This document shows, one piece after another, positions 35,729 through 47,588 of a stretch of 64,000 nt of DNA. The notes beneath the pieces are model-generated. The model saw nothing but the letters and a program-made list of their open reading frames with translations, was not told the origin of the DNA and did not search any database. The translations under genes and the position numbers were made by a program. The DNA is from Variovorax sp. SG517 (GTDB lineage: Bacteria; Pseudomonadota; Gammaproteobacteria; Burkholderiales; Burkholderiaceae_C), in the NCBI RefSeq assembly GCF_013376045.1, contig NZ_JABMJG010000002.1:62001-126000 (forward strand). Direction: 5' to 3'. The stretch's first letter is position 1. Each line of letters begins with the position of its first letter.

Positions 35729-36364
35729 ATGAGCGAAACCATCGAAAAAGCAGCTCCGTCCAGGCCCGCCGAGGGCGCCGGGAGCGAGCACTACGCACGC
35801 CTGCTGCAGGGCATGGCGCATGCCGTGGCGGCCAAGGGCTATGCCGAGACCACCATTGCGGACATCGTGCGCGAGGCCGCCGTGTCGCGCCGTACCTTCT
35901 ACGAGCACTTCAGCACCAAGACCGAGTGCCTGATCGCGCTCTATGAAACCGCCAGCCGCCTCGCGCTGCAGACGGTGAGCGAGGCCTTCGACCCGGCGCA
36001 GCCGTGGCACGCGCAGGTCGAGCACGCGATGACGGCGTATTTCGATTACCTCGCGCAAGACCCGGTGCTGCTGCGCACGCTGTTCGTGGAGATCCTGGGC
36101 CTCGGAATGCCGGGGCTCGTGGTGCGGCGACGGGTGAACGACGAGATCGCCAACTTCATCCAGGTTGCCATCAACACCAGCAGCAACGGCAGTGCGGAAG
36201 AGCCCGCAGCGCATCTCACGAGCGAGATGGCGATGACGGTGGTGGGCGGCATCAACGAACTGGTGCTGCAGGCCATCGAGCAGAACCGCGCGGGCGACCT
36301 GCGCGAACTGGTGGCGCCCGCCACGCGGCTGGTGCGCGCCGTGGCCGCCGAGAGCCGGCGCTAA
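35729..36364 (+). CDS. TetR/AcrR family transcriptional regulator
   Basis: 211 residues. The N-terminal helix-turn-helix reads TIADIVREAAVSRRTFYEHF (about 43-62), a canonical TetR motif; the C-terminal half is a ligand-binding helical domain without a recognisable effector. ATG at 35729 has AGGAAAA about ten bases upstream. It likely controls itself and the divergent ferritin-like gene through the two GGTAC-N6-GTACC sites. Its end overlaps by four bases the convergent permease gene of the export operon. Confidence 0.92.
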   Translation: MSETIEKAAPSRPAEGAGSEHYARLLQGMAHAVAAKGYAETTIADIVREAAVSRRTFYEHFSTKTECLIALYETASRLALQTVSEAFDPAQPWHAQVEHAMTAYFDYLAQDPVLLRTLFVEILGLGMPGLVVRRRVNDEIANFIQVAINTSSNGSAEEPAAHLTSEMAMTVVGGINELVLQAIEQNRAGDLRELVAPATRLVRAVAAESRR

Positions 36365-37497
36365 GACTGCTTCGGCGTTGTTGCGGCGAGCCGCAGCGTC
36401 AAAAGGCCCGCCAGGGTCAGCGACAGCAGCACGCCCAGATGGGGCAGCACGTCATGCAGCGGCGCGCCCATCTGGTTGAGCCGCAGCGAGGCCTGGATGC
36501 CCGCCGTGCTCGGAAAGAGCCAGCGCAGCGCCTGAAGCGGCTCCGGCAGGGCCTCCACGGGCCATGAGAAACCCGACAGAAAAGCCATTGGCAGCGCGGT
36601 GAACAGCAGCACCTGCAAGGCCCGTTCGCGGTCGCGGAACCAGCAGCCCAGCAGCAGGCCCAGCGTGCAGATCGCCGGCACGTAGAACGCGAGCAGCACC
36701 AGCGCTCCCCACGGATTGCCTCCGCGCGGATAGTCCTGCAGGAAGAACACCCAGCCGAAGTAGAAGACGCCGCTCAGGAAGCCGAAGCCCGAGAGCGCTC
36801 CCAGCCGCCCCAGCCAGGCGCCCATGGAGGCGCGCAGCCGCCCGGCCTCGGCCCATGTGCCCGCCAGCATCGCCACGCCCATCAACAGCGTCTGCTGCAG
36901 GATCAGCAGGGCTACCGCCGGCACCACGTAGCTGCCGTAGCCCTCGGTCGGGTTGAACAGCGCGACGAGCTGCGTATTGAGCGGACTGCGGCCGCGCGCC
37001 GCCTGGATCGCGCTCTGGCCGCCGGCCTGCAGCTTGCGGATCTCCACGCCCGCCGACACCGTGCCGACGGCCTCCGAGAAGCCGTACAGCACCGCCTTGT
37101 TGAGCAGCGCATAGGCGCCGTTGCCCTCGATGGTGACGACGGCAGAGGTGCCGCGCAGCACGCTGCGCTTCAGGTCGGCTGGCAGCAGCGCGTAGCCCTC
37201 GATCTCGCCGCGCCACAGCGCCTGCTGCGCCTCGCCCACGTCACCGGTGACCATGCGCACGTCCAGCCGCGGGTTGGCCATCGCGAAGCGCGCGATCTGC
37301 CTCGACAGGCCGGTGTGGTCCTGGTCGACCACCGCCACCGGCACGCGCGTCACGGCCTGCGTGCCGTAGGGCCAGGGATAGAAGAAGCCGTAGATGATGG
37401 GCGCGAGCAGCATGATCAGCAGCACGCCCTTGTCGCGCAGCACTGCCAGCGCGGTCTCGCGCCATGCAGAGCTGAAGCGAAGCCGTTCGTCAGCCAT
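36361..37497 (-). CDS. ABC-2 type permease (YbhR-like)
   Basis: 378 residues, one N-terminal membrane helix (VLLIMLLAPIIYGFFYPWPY), a large periplasmic loop (about 40-180) with the phrase VVDQDHTGLSRQIARF, and five C-terminal membrane helices. It pairs with the next upstream gene, which has the same design. These are exporter half-permeases that normally need a separate ATPase. Last gene of the yhgE-tolC-hlyD-permease-permease operon. Starts with a one-base overlap (TGATG). Confidence 0.87.
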   Translation of the reverse strand: MADERLRFSSAWRETALAVLRDKGVLLIMLLAPIIYGFFYPWPYGTQAVTRVPVAVVDQDHTGLSRQIARFAMANPRLDVRMVTGDVGEAQQALWRGEIEGYALLPADLKRSVLRGTSAVVTIEGNGAYALLNKAVLYGFSEAVGTVSAGVEIRKLQAGGQSAIQAARGRSPLNTQLVALFNPTEGYGSYVVPAVALLILQQTLLMGVAMLAGTWAEAGRLRASMGAWLGRLGALSGFGFLSGVFYFGWVFFLQDYPRGGNPWGALVLLAFYVPAICTLGLLLGCWFRDRERALQVLLFTALPMAFLSGFSWPVEALPEPLQALRWLFPSTAGIQASLRLNQMGAPLHDVLPHLGVLLSLTLAGLLTLRLAATTPKQS

Positions 37498-38681
37498 CAG
37501 CGTCCACCCCAGCTTTCAGGCGCCTTGGCGGCCTTCACCAGCGCCGCAGCGCACGCGGCAAGCAGCGCGCCCGTGGCCAGCACCATCCACAGCGGCGTCG
37601 CCACCGAGTACGACACCGGCGCGCCCATCTGCAGCTGCTCCATCTGCACGCGGATGTAGTGCGTGTAGGGCAGCAGGTTCGCCCAGACCTGCGCCAGCAC
37701 GGGCATCGCGACCAGCGGAAAGCCCACGCCGCCAAACGCGAAGGCCGGCGCCGTGATAAAGCCCGTGGCCGACAGGGCCGTGCGCAGCGAGCGCGTGAGC
37801 GCCGCCACGAAGGCCCCCAGCGCGATCGACAGCGCCAGGAAGACGACCAGCGCGAAGAGCGTCCATCCGAGCGAGCCGACCGGATGCCAGCCCCGTCCCG
37901 CGGTGATCCACAGCATCGCCGCCAGCGCCACCACCGAAAGGCTCGTGAACGGCAGCGCCAGCTTGCCCGCCAGCGCGGCCAGCACCTCGTGCCAGCGCGG
38001 CGAAGCGCCAAGCCATTCGCCGATGCTGCGGTCGCGCAGCTCGCGGCCCACGGCCCAGGCACCAGCGGTCATCGCGAGGATGTGCAGCAGCGCCGGAATG
38101 AGCGCGGCACCCAGAAACTGCTCGTAGTCGGTCGACGTGTTGAACAGCGCCACCATGCTCGCCTTGATCGGTTCCATGCTCACGCGCGCGGCCTTCATCG
38201 ACTCGCCGCGCTTGTTGCGCACCGTGAGCTCGACCCCGCCCGAGACGGTGCCCACAGCGGTGCGCACGTCTCGCTGGATCAGGCTCGAATGCGTGCCGAG
38301 CTGCGCGTTGTGCAGCAGCACGATCTGGCCGACGCGGCCCTGCTTCACGTCGCGGCTCAGTTCACGCGGCAGCTGCACCGCTGCGTCGACGGCGCCGCTG
38401 GTGAGCGCGCGCGCCATCTCGCCTTCGTCGCTGTAGCGCTGCGCCACGCGCAGGCCGGGCGTGGCGTCGAGGAAGCGCACCACCTGCCGCGAGAGCGAGG
38501 AGTGGTCCTGGTCGAGCACGCCGATCGGCAGGCGCTCGGGCAGGCCGGCCGAGAAGATCCACCAGATCAGGAACACCGCGAGCAGCGGCACCCAGGAGAT
38601 CATGGCCAGGTCCCACGGACGCGTGCGCAGCAGCGCGAATTCGCGCCGTGCGCTGGCGGTGGAGAAGCCGCGGAGGCTCAT
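37497..38681 (-). CDS. ABC-2 type permease (YbhS-like)
   Basis: 394 residues. N-terminal helix MISWVPLLAVFLIWWIFSAG, a periplasmic loop with VLDQDHSSLSRQVVRFLDAT, and a C-terminal membrane block. The phrase DQDHSSLSRQ is shared with its downstream partner, so the two probably arose by duplication. Start at 38681 is chosen at the family N-terminus (MSLRGFSTASARREF); the longer upstream frame is a shadow of hlyD. No ATP-binding domain is fused to it. Confidence 0.87.
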   Translation of the reverse strand: MSLRGFSTASARREFALLRTRPWDLAMISWVPLLAVFLIWWIFSAGLPERLPIGVLDQDHSSLSRQVVRFLDATPGLRVAQRYSDEGEMARALTSGAVDAAVQLPRELSRDVKQGRVGQIVLLHNAQLGTHSSLIQRDVRTAVGTVSGGVELTVRNKRGESMKAARVSMEPIKASMVALFNTSTDYEQFLGAALIPALLHILAMTAGAWAVGRELRDRSIGEWLGASPRWHEVLAALAGKLALPFTSLSVVALAAMLWITAGRGWHPVGSLGWTLFALVVFLALSIALGAFVAALTRSLRTALSATGFITAPAFAFGGVGFPLVAMPVLAQVWANLLPYTHYIRVQMEQLQMGAPVSYSVATPLWMVLATGALLAACAAALVKAAKAPESWGGR

Positions 38682-38704
38682 GGAAGGAATCCGTGCCGCC
38701 GCGA

Positions 38705-39691
38705 TCAGTCCACGAGCACGCTCATGCCCGGCCGTGCGCCTTCGATGGGCTTGAGCGGACGCGCGCGGACCTCGAAGGTGCGCACGTCGAAGCCGGTGCC
38801 GCCGCGGGTGGCGCGCCATGTCGCGAAGTCGGGCAGCACGGCGCTGTAGTAGACCTTGAAGCGTGCGGTGCGCCTGCCTTCGGGCAGCGCGGGCAGGTGG
38901 GCGTCGAACTCGTTGCCCAGCGCGAAGCGGGAAAGGCGGTCTTCGCGCACGTTGAGCACCACCCACTGGTCGTTCAGGTCGACCACCGTGACCACCGCCA
39001 CGCCCTGCGGCGACAGTTCGCCGACCTTGGCCAGCACCTTGGCCACTTCGCCGGCCACGGGGCTGCGCAGCTCTGTCTCGGCCTTGGCGGCTTCGGCTTC
39101 TGCCACCACACCGGCGACCTGGCGGGCCTGCGCGCTCGCTGCGGCCTTGTCCTCGGGCCGGGCACCGGTGCGCGCCATGTCGTACTGCGCCTTCGCCGCG
39201 ATGGCGGCGTCGCGCGAAGCCTTCCAGTTGGCCTCGGCTTCGTCGCGCTTCTGGTCGGCCACCAGGCCCTCGCGCGCGAGTCCGTCGACGCGGCGGAAGG
39301 AGGTCTGCGCAAGCTGCGCAGCGGTTTCTGCGCGCTGCCACTGCATGCGCGCCATTTCCACTTCCTGCGGGCGGGCGCCGTTCTGCGCCTTCTCGGCGAC
39401 GGCCTGCGCGGCCTGCTCGGCGGCGGTGGCCTGCGCGAGCTTGGCGCGCACCTCGGGGCTGTCCATGCGAACCAGCACCGTGCCGGCCTGGATGCGGTCG
39501 CCTTCCTTCACCGGCACTTCGGCGACGCGCGCGGTCACCTTGCCCGCGACGTCGGTCTCGCGCGCTTCCATCTGGCCCTGGAACACCTCGGGCGCCGGGC
39601 GCGAGGCGCGCCAGAAACCCCAGACGAGCAGCGCCAGCATGAGCAGGGCGGCGAATATCGCGATCAGTTTTCGGGTCTTGGCACTCATCAT
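38705..39691 (-). CDS. HlyD/EmrA-family membrane fusion protein
   Basis: 328 residues with an N-terminal membrane anchor (LIAIFAALLMLALLVWGF), lipoyl half EVPVKEGDRIQAGTVLVRMD, an Ala/Glu-rich coiled coil of about 120 residues and the second half ELRSPVAGEVAKVLAKVGEL. It should bridge the inner-membrane permeases and TolC. The start overlaps the tolC stop (TGATGATG); ATG 39688 is an equal alternative. Third gene of the export operon. Confidence 0.9.
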   Translation of the reverse strand: MMSAKTRKLIAIFAALLMLALLVWGFWRASRPAPEVFQGQMEARETDVAGKVTARVAEVPVKEGDRIQAGTVLVRMDSPEVRAKLAQATAAEQAAQAVAEKAQNGARPQEVEMARMQWQRAETAAQLAQTSFRRVDGLAREGLVADQKRDEAEANWKASRDAAIAAKAQYDMARTGARPEDKAAASAQARQVAGVVAEAEAAKAETELRSPVAGEVAKVLAKVGELSPQGVAVVTVVDLNDQWVVLNVREDRLSRFALGNEFDAHLPALPEGRRTARFKVYYSAVLPDFATWRATRGGTGFDVRTFEVRARPLKPIEGARPGMSVLVD

Positions 39692-41130
39692 CAATTCACC
39701 TTCACGTCGGCACGTGCGATGTAGTCGGAAAACTTCTCGGAAAGCCCCGCGCTCTCGAGCAGCTGCGCGAGCGCCTGCACGTAGTCGTTGGCGGCCTGCG
39801 CGCGTTCGGTCAGCACCTTGGCCTGGTTGGTCTCTGCGTCGATCAGGTCGAGCGTGGTGCTCGTGCCTTCGCGCAGGCCGGCGGTGCGCAGCTTCACGAC
39901 TTCCTGCGCGAGCTCGACCGAGGCCTTCATCTCCAGGTACTGGCGCCGCGCGTTCTCCAGCGCGCGCCAGTTGCGCTCGACCAGCAGCGAGATGTCGCTG
40001 CGCGCCTGCGCATCGGTGCGCTCGGCCTGCTCGACCTGCTTGAGCGAGGCGGCGGAGAGTTTGTCGCGGTCCACCGAGTCGTACAGCGTCCAGCGCACGC
40101 CGACGCCCGCCACCCAGTCGGCGTTGCCGCTCTTGAGCTCGCGCGTGCCGAAGGCGATCACCTGCGGGCGGCGCAGCGCCTCTTCGCCCTCATGCAGCTG
40201 CTCGGCCTGCGACTTCTTGGCCGCGACCTTGTCCAGGCCCGGGTGCCGCGTGAGCGCCGAATCGATGAAGTAGTTCAGCGGCTCGATCGGCGTGCTGATG
40301 AGAAAGAGCGGCGTCTGCGGCGCCACGCTGCCGTCGGCGCGCACGGTGCGGGCCAGCGCGACGGAAGCCAGCGCCGCGTCGTTCTCGGCCTTGCGCGCGT
40401 TGCGGCGGGCTTCTTCATACGCGGCGCTGGCCTGCAGCCGCTCGACGCGCGAGATCACGCCGGCGGCCAGCATCTTCTGCGCGGCCGAGTCGTGCTGCGC
40501 GATGGTGCGCTCGGCCTGCAGGCGCAGGGCGGCAGCGCGGCGGGCGAGCTGCGCGCCGAAGTAGCGCTGCACGAGCAGGGTGTCGACCTCGTGGCCGGCC
40601 TGCTCGGCATCGGCCTGCGCCTCGCGCGTCTGGGCCGAGACGAAGCCGCGCACCGCGTCGGTCGCGCCGCCCACGTAGATCGGCCACACGGCCGATATCG
40701 ACGCGTTGGTGCCGGTGTCATGGCGGTTGAGCGTGTAGCTGTTGGGTAGCTGCGGAATCGGCACGCGCGCGATCACGCTCTGGATGGACGACGGCAGCGC
40801 CGAGCCCAGCTGCCCGAGCCGCTGGTTGAGCGGATCGAGGTCGAGGTTCAGGTTCGCGTTGTAGGCATAGGCCAGCGCGGAGACGCTGACCGACGGGCCG
40901 CCCAGCCGCTTGAGGCCCTGGCTCTGCAGCTCTTTCGCGTCGACGGCGGCGCGCGCGGCGGCCAGCTTGTCCGAGCGGTCGATCATGCGGGCGCGCGCCG
41001 CGTCGAAGCTCAGGGAGAGGATGTCGTCGTTCGCGGCCTGGGCTTGCGCGGCGGCCGCGCCGCTCAGGACGAGCAGGGCCGGCAGCAGGCGCAGCGAACA
41101 GGAGCGCAAGACGTGGTGGAGTGGTGTCAT
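39691..41130 (-). CDS. TolC-family outer membrane efflux protein
   Basis: 479 residues with a signal peptide (LRLLPALLVLSGAAAAQAQA). Two long helical repeats are visible; the second half ends with the conserved LREGTSTTLDLIDAETNQAK region. It forms the outer-membrane channel of the export set. It is also the only TolC homologue in the window and might serve the type I secretion exporter at 22.7-26.4 kb, though that is only possible, not shown. Start chosen at MTPLHHVLRS so that the signal begins normally. Confidence 0.9.
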   Translation of the reverse strand: MTPLHHVLRSCSLRLLPALLVLSGAAAAQAQAANDDILSLSFDAARARMIDRSDKLAAARAAVDAKELQSQGLKRLGGPSVSVSALAYAYNANLNLDLDPLNQRLGQLGSALPSSIQSVIARVPIPQLPNSYTLNRHDTGTNASISAVWPIYVGGATDAVRGFVSAQTREAQADAEQAGHEVDTLLVQRYFGAQLARRAAALRLQAERTIAQHDSAAQKMLAAGVISRVERLQASAAYEEARRNARKAENDAALASVALARTVRADGSVAPQTPLFLISTPIEPLNYFIDSALTRHPGLDKVAAKKSQAEQLHEGEEALRRPQVIAFGTRELKSGNADWVAGVGVRWTLYDSVDRDKLSAASLKQVEQAERTDAQARSDISLLVERNWRALENARRQYLEMKASVELAQEVVKLRTAGLREGTSTTLDLIDAETNQAKVLTERAQAANDYVQALAQLLESAGLSEKFSDYIARADVKVN

Positions 41131-41181
41131 CGTTTCGGGTGGCGTGCAGTGTTGCATTCGGCGAGGGCTGCTGGGCAGCAA

Positions 41182-43110
41182 TCAGACCTGGATCGTCGGC
41201 TTGTAGTCCGCCGGCAGCACTTCGTTCCATTTGCCGAAGAGCGCCATCAGCCCGACGGCCACCGCGCCCGACAGCAGCACCGCGCCGCAGGCATGGGCCC
41301 AGCCGTTGTCGAAGGCGCCGAACATCACGGCGCGGAAGGCCTGCACCACCCAGCTGAAGGGCAGCCAGCCGTGCACGTCGCGGAAGAAGCCCGCCGAAAG
41401 CTCCACCGGCAGCACGCCGCCGCCGGCCGACAGCTGCAGCGTCAGCAGCAGCACGGTGAGGATGCGGCCGAAGTCGCCGAACACGTGCAGGATCGCGAAC
41501 AGCACCACCAGGAACACCAGCGAGGCCAGCGCCATCGTGAGCGCCAGGGCCGGCACATCCGGGGCCTGCACCTGCAGCACGCCCACCAGCGTGGCCAGCA
41601 CCAGCGCCACCTGAAGCAGCACGATCAGCGCCGGCATGGTGATCTTGCCCAGCGTCTTCGCGAGCTTCGGGTAGTGGCTGTGGTCCGAGAGCACGATGCG
41701 GATGTTGAACAGGTAGCCGGCCATCACCGCGCCGATCCACAGCGCCACCGACACCATGTTGGGCACGAAGGCGCTGCCGTTGTTGGCGACCGGTGCCACC
41801 ACTTCCACCTTGGGCTCGACCGAGTCGGCCAGCCCCGAGGCGCTGCCCTGGATGCGGGTGATGGAGGCGGGCAGGGCGGCCTCGATGGTGCGCACCCCGG
41901 TCGAAAGCCGCTCCGCGCCCTGGGCGAGCTGCGCGCCGCCCTGCACGAACTCGTCGAGCTTGCGATCAGGCGGCAGCTTGCCGGACATGGCGTGGATACC
42001 GGCGGCGAGCGCCGTCATGCCGTCGGTGAGCTTTCCCACGCCGCCGTCTAGGACCGTCGCGCCGGTCGTGAGCTTGTGGTTGCCGTCCTGTGCCTTCGCC
42101 ATGGCGGCCTGCGCCTGGTCGATGCCGCCGCGCAGCTTGTCGGCACCGGCGGCGAGCTCTCCCGCGCCCTTGGAGATGCGGTCGCCCACGAAGGGGATGT
42201 CGGCCGTGTCCTTCTGCATCCTGCGGGCGCCGTCGCCGAGCTGGACGGCACCGCCTTCGAGCTGCCCGAGCCCGTCGCCGATCTGCGCGAGCCCGCTGCC
42301 GAGTTCGCGCTGGCCCGCCGCGAGCTGCTGCGAGCCCGCCTTGAGCGCGCGAAGGTCCGCGTCGGCAGGCAGTTTCGATTCGATGGTGCGGATGCCGCCG
42401 TTGACCTGCTTGAATCCGCTGCCCACCTGCTGGGCAGCCGCGCTGTACTGGGCGGCGCCAGCGGCCAGCGTCTGGCTGCCGTCGCGCAGTTCCAGCAGGG
42501 CCTGCTTGAGCTTGTCGAGCCGCGCCTGCGAGCCGGAGGCCGCGTTCAGCACCAGGCCCCAGCGCTGCTCGTTGAGCATCTCGTTGACCTGGTGGCCCAG
42601 TTCGCCCGCGAAGCGCCGCGCCAGGCCGGCCGAGCTGTAGTTGTTGCCTTCGGAGGTGTAGACCACGATCTGCCCCGCACCGCGCTGCGTGCCGGGCACC
42701 GCGTTGGCGCTGAAGTCGGGCGGGATCAGCAGGGCGAAGGCCAGCGCGCCGCGCCGGACCTCGGCGCGCGCGGCTTCGGCGTCGTCCATCGCACGGAAGC
42801 CGAAGGCGCGCTTGTCGAGCAGCGTGCGCGTGAGTTCGTCGCCCACGTTGACCGTGCGCGACATGTAGGTCACGCCCCGGTCCTGGTTGACGATGGCGGC
42901 GGGCAGGTCGGCCGTGTGGCCCGCCGGGTCCCACACGCTGGAGAGGTAGATCAGCGCATAGATCGCAGGCACCACGCCCACCGCCACCACGGCCAGCAGG
43001 ATGCGAGGAAAGCGCCGGACGATCGCCAGCTCGGCCCGGGCGATGGCCCAGGTGCCGGCGAACAGTGCATGGAGGTATCGCATGGGGCCAGGGGTCTTCA
43101 GAAGCGCCAT
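41182..43110 (-). CDS. YhgE/Pip family membrane protein
   Basis: 642 residues. One N-terminal membrane helix (FPRILLAVVAVGVVPAIYAL), a long periplasmic part of about 400 residues with alanine/glycine-rich repeats in which ASGSQARLDKLKQALLEL and the like recur, and five C-terminal helices. This matches YhgE/Pip proteins, of which the phage-infection protein of Lactococcus is a known member; the fold is an ABC-2-like exporter without ATPase. Upstream-most gene of the export operon, so it may form a third permease module. A start nine codons later (MRYLHALFAG) is possible. Confidence 0.85.
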   Translation of the reverse strand: MALLKTPGPMRYLHALFAGTWAIARAELAIVRRFPRILLAVVAVGVVPAIYALIYLSSVWDPAGHTADLPAAIVNQDRGVTYMSRTVNVGDELTRTLLDKRAFGFRAMDDAEAARAEVRRGALAFALLIPPDFSANAVPGTQRGAGQIVVYTSEGNNYSSAGLARRFAGELGHQVNEMLNEQRWGLVLNAASGSQARLDKLKQALLELRDGSQTLAAGAAQYSAAAQQVGSGFKQVNGGIRTIESKLPADADLRALKAGSQQLAAGQRELGSGLAQIGDGLGQLEGGAVQLGDGARRMQKDTADIPFVGDRISKGAGELAAGADKLRGGIDQAQAAMAKAQDGNHKLTTGATVLDGGVGKLTDGMTALAAGIHAMSGKLPPDRKLDEFVQGGAQLAQGAERLSTGVRTIEAALPASITRIQGSASGLADSVEPKVEVVAPVANNGSAFVPNMVSVALWIGAVMAGYLFNIRIVLSDHSHYPKLAKTLGKITMPALIVLLQVALVLATLVGVLQVQAPDVPALALTMALASLVFLVVLFAILHVFGDFGRILTVLLLTLQLSAGGGVLPVELSAGFFRDVHGWLPFSWVVQAFRAVMFGAFDNGWAHACGAVLLSGAVAVGLMALFGKWNEVLPADYKPTIQV

Positions 43111-43139
43111 GACGGTGGAAACGCGCGCAGAGCCGTCGA

Positions 43140-43508
43140 TCAGCCCGGTTTTCGCTGCGCGGGGTCGTAGAAGAACTGTTCTTCCGCGATGCGGTCGCCC
43201 TCCCAGCGCTGCCAGGCGATCTCCTCCATGCGCATCCTGCTGCCGCCCTTGAACGTGAACTCGAAGATCCAGTGGATCGCCACGTGGTCGCCGTTCACCA
43301 GCACCGGCCGCACGCAGGTGGAAACCACCGATTCGGTGCGCTCCAGCACGGCGGTTTCCTGCGCCACCAGCGTGCCGCGGCCGCGCCGCGGCTCGGCCTG
43401 GTTCTCGCGCATGGTGGCATCTTCGGTGTAGTAGTCCTCGATGGCCTTGGCATGCGCGCCGCCTTCGACGGCGGCGATGAATGATTCGAGTCGTTCGGGC
43501 GTGGGCAT
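43140..43508 (-). CDS. NTF2/SnoaL-like small protein
   Basis: 122 residues with the cone-fold pattern: N-terminal LESFIAAVEGGAHAKAIEDYYTEDATMREN (given in parts), then VNGDHVAIHWIFEFTF and RMRMEEIAWQRWEGDRIAEE. Members bind or isomerise small molecules; the substrate here is unknown. It starts two bases before the stop of hppA, so it follows hppA and may be co-transcribed. Confidence 0.8.
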   Translation of the reverse strand: MPTPERLESFIAAVEGGAHAKAIEDYYTEDATMRENQAEPRRGRGTLVAQETAVLERTESVVSTCVRPVLVNGDHVAIHWIFEFTFKGGSRMRMEEIAWQRWEGDRIAEEQFFYDPAQRKPG

Positions 43509-43510
43509 TC

Positions 43511-46045
<2,535 letters not shown>

Positions 46046-46300
46046 GCTTTGCTTCTCCATTCGTTCGTTGTGACTAGTGGAGACGGACAGCACGGGCCCC
46101 TGCGTGCAACGCGTACGGGACCGTGATTTCCGCCGCGTTGCTTCCTCGAAGCTCACTGCACCGGGGGTGCGGAGCCGATTGGCCAACGGTTGCAATTTAC
46201 AGGCAAAAACAGATGCGCGTGCGACCGGCCGGTGACACGGAAAGTAAACTCAGGGTTTGTCCCCGTCCCTCTCATACTTTTCAACTACTCGAAAAACGTC

Positions 46301-46828
46301 ATGTCCTTCGACAAAGTTTCCCCCGGCAAGAACCTGCCCGATGCCTTCAACGTCGTGATCGAAATCCCGATGAACGCCGACCCGATCAAGTACGAGGTGG
46401 ACAAGGAATCGGGCGCGATCTTCGTCGACCGCTTCATGACGACGGCCATGTACTACCCCGCCAACTACGGCTACGTGCCGCAGACCCTGTCGGGCGACGG
46501 CGACCCGGTCGACGTGCTGGTGATCGCGCCGTACCCGCTGCTGCCGGGCGTGGTGGTGCCGTGCCGCCCCCTGGGCATCCTGATGATGGAAGACGAAGCC
46601 GGCGTCGACGGCAAGGTGCTGGCCGTGCCCACCGACAAGGTGCTGCCCATCTATAGCCACTGGAAGTCGGTGGACGACGTGAACCCGATGCGCCTGAAGG
46701 CCATCAGCCACTTCTTCGAGCACTACAAGGACCTGGAAGCAGGCAAGTGGGTCAAGGTGCTGGGCTGGGAAGGCCTCGAGTCGGCCAAGAAGGAAATCCT
46801 GGACGGCGTCGCCAATTACAAGAAGTAA
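46301..46828 (+). CDS. ppa: Soluble inorganic pyrophosphatase, family I
   Basis: 175 residues. Family motifs [40 protein letters not shown] (carrying the DxDxxD metal residues) and the MxDExGxDxKxLAVP region are all present. It hydrolyses cytosolic pyrophosphate. It diverges from hppA, so the wasteful soluble enzyme and the energy-saving pump share a control region of 255 bases. Confidence 0.96.
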   Translation: MSFDKVSPGKNLPDAFNVVIEIPMNADPIKYEVDKESGAIFVDRFMTTAMYYPANYGYVPQTLSGDGDPVDVLVIAPYPLLPGVVVPCRPLGILMMEDEAGVDGKVLAVPTDKVLPIYSHWKSVDDVNPMRLKAISHFFEHYKDLEAGKWVKVLGWEGLESAKKEILDGVANYKK

Positions 46829-46851
46829 GAAGTTGAAAGTAAAAAGCTCGC

Positions 46852-47493
46852 CTATTCGTTCAGGAAGGGCGAGCGCCGCGGGTCGCGCATGAAGCTGCCG
46901 GCCAGCGAAGGTGCGCAGCCCGTTCCGTCCGAGACGGCGACGCGGTCGGTGTCGAACTGCAGCGTGCGGGTGCAGCCCCCGGCCTCGCGCACCACGAGGC
47001 GCCGCTGCCCGTCGAGCACGTTCTTGCCCTGCAGCAGCATGTTTCCGCGCGAATCGGGGCAGACGTAGAGATCGATGCTCAGCGTGCCGCCCACCTCGGG
47101 CGTCACGTCGAGGAAGCGGCCGTCCTTCGGGCAGCGCCCCTCCACGTAACGGCCCATCCACTGCAGAAGAGGGTGGCCGAGGTAGCTGATGCGCCGCTCG
47201 TAGTCCTGCTTCAGGCACTCGGTGTTCCCCTTGCATTCGCGGTTGCGCACCGCGATCCAGTCGCGCTGGTCCCGTTTCAGGAAGGTGGGCCACCGGCCCG
47301 TGCCGGGCATCTCGGCCTGCCGCTTGTAGAGCGCGGCCATCGCTTCGTCCTGCCGAGAAAGTCCGGGATCGGCGCAGATCGCCTTCTCGGTGGCGTTGCC
47401 GGCTTTGGCGCAGTCGAAGCTGGCGGCCATGGCCTACGGGCCGGCAGCGACTAAGCAAAGTGCCGTAACGGCCCGGCGTATGAATGTCTGCAT
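46852..47493 (-). pseudogene. LprI-like secreted protein with a stop codon in its signal peptide
   Basis: From ATG 47493, with GAGGAGA upstream, the frame reads MQTFIRRAVTALCLVAAGP and then TAG (47434-47436), followed in the same frame by AMAASFDCAKAGNATEKAIC and about 190 more residues. The signal peptide and cleavage site are thus split by one stop. The mature part shows the lysozyme-inhibitor LprI pattern with paired cysteines (FDCAKAGNATEKAICADPGL, RECKGNTECLKQ). The rest of the frame is undamaged, so the mutation is recent, or the sequence has an error. A restart at ATG 47430 would make a 192-residue cytosolic form without a good ribosome site. Confidence 0.75.
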
Positions 47494-47588
47494 GTTGGTT
47501 CTCTCCTCGAAGCCGATGCTAGGAGAGGCCCGGCACGCCGTCGATGTGCCAAACGGACAAGGGCGCTATGCCCTTGGGCAGAGGCGAC

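Noticed and set aside
36361..43110. Hidden ATPase gene in the export operon
   Set aside because: All frames were read for Walker A and LSGGQ motifs between the five genes; none was found.
47428..47493. TAG as a coded amino acid (pyrrolysine)
   Set aside because: No pyl genes or context are visible and the codon is in a signal peptide, where such use is implausible.
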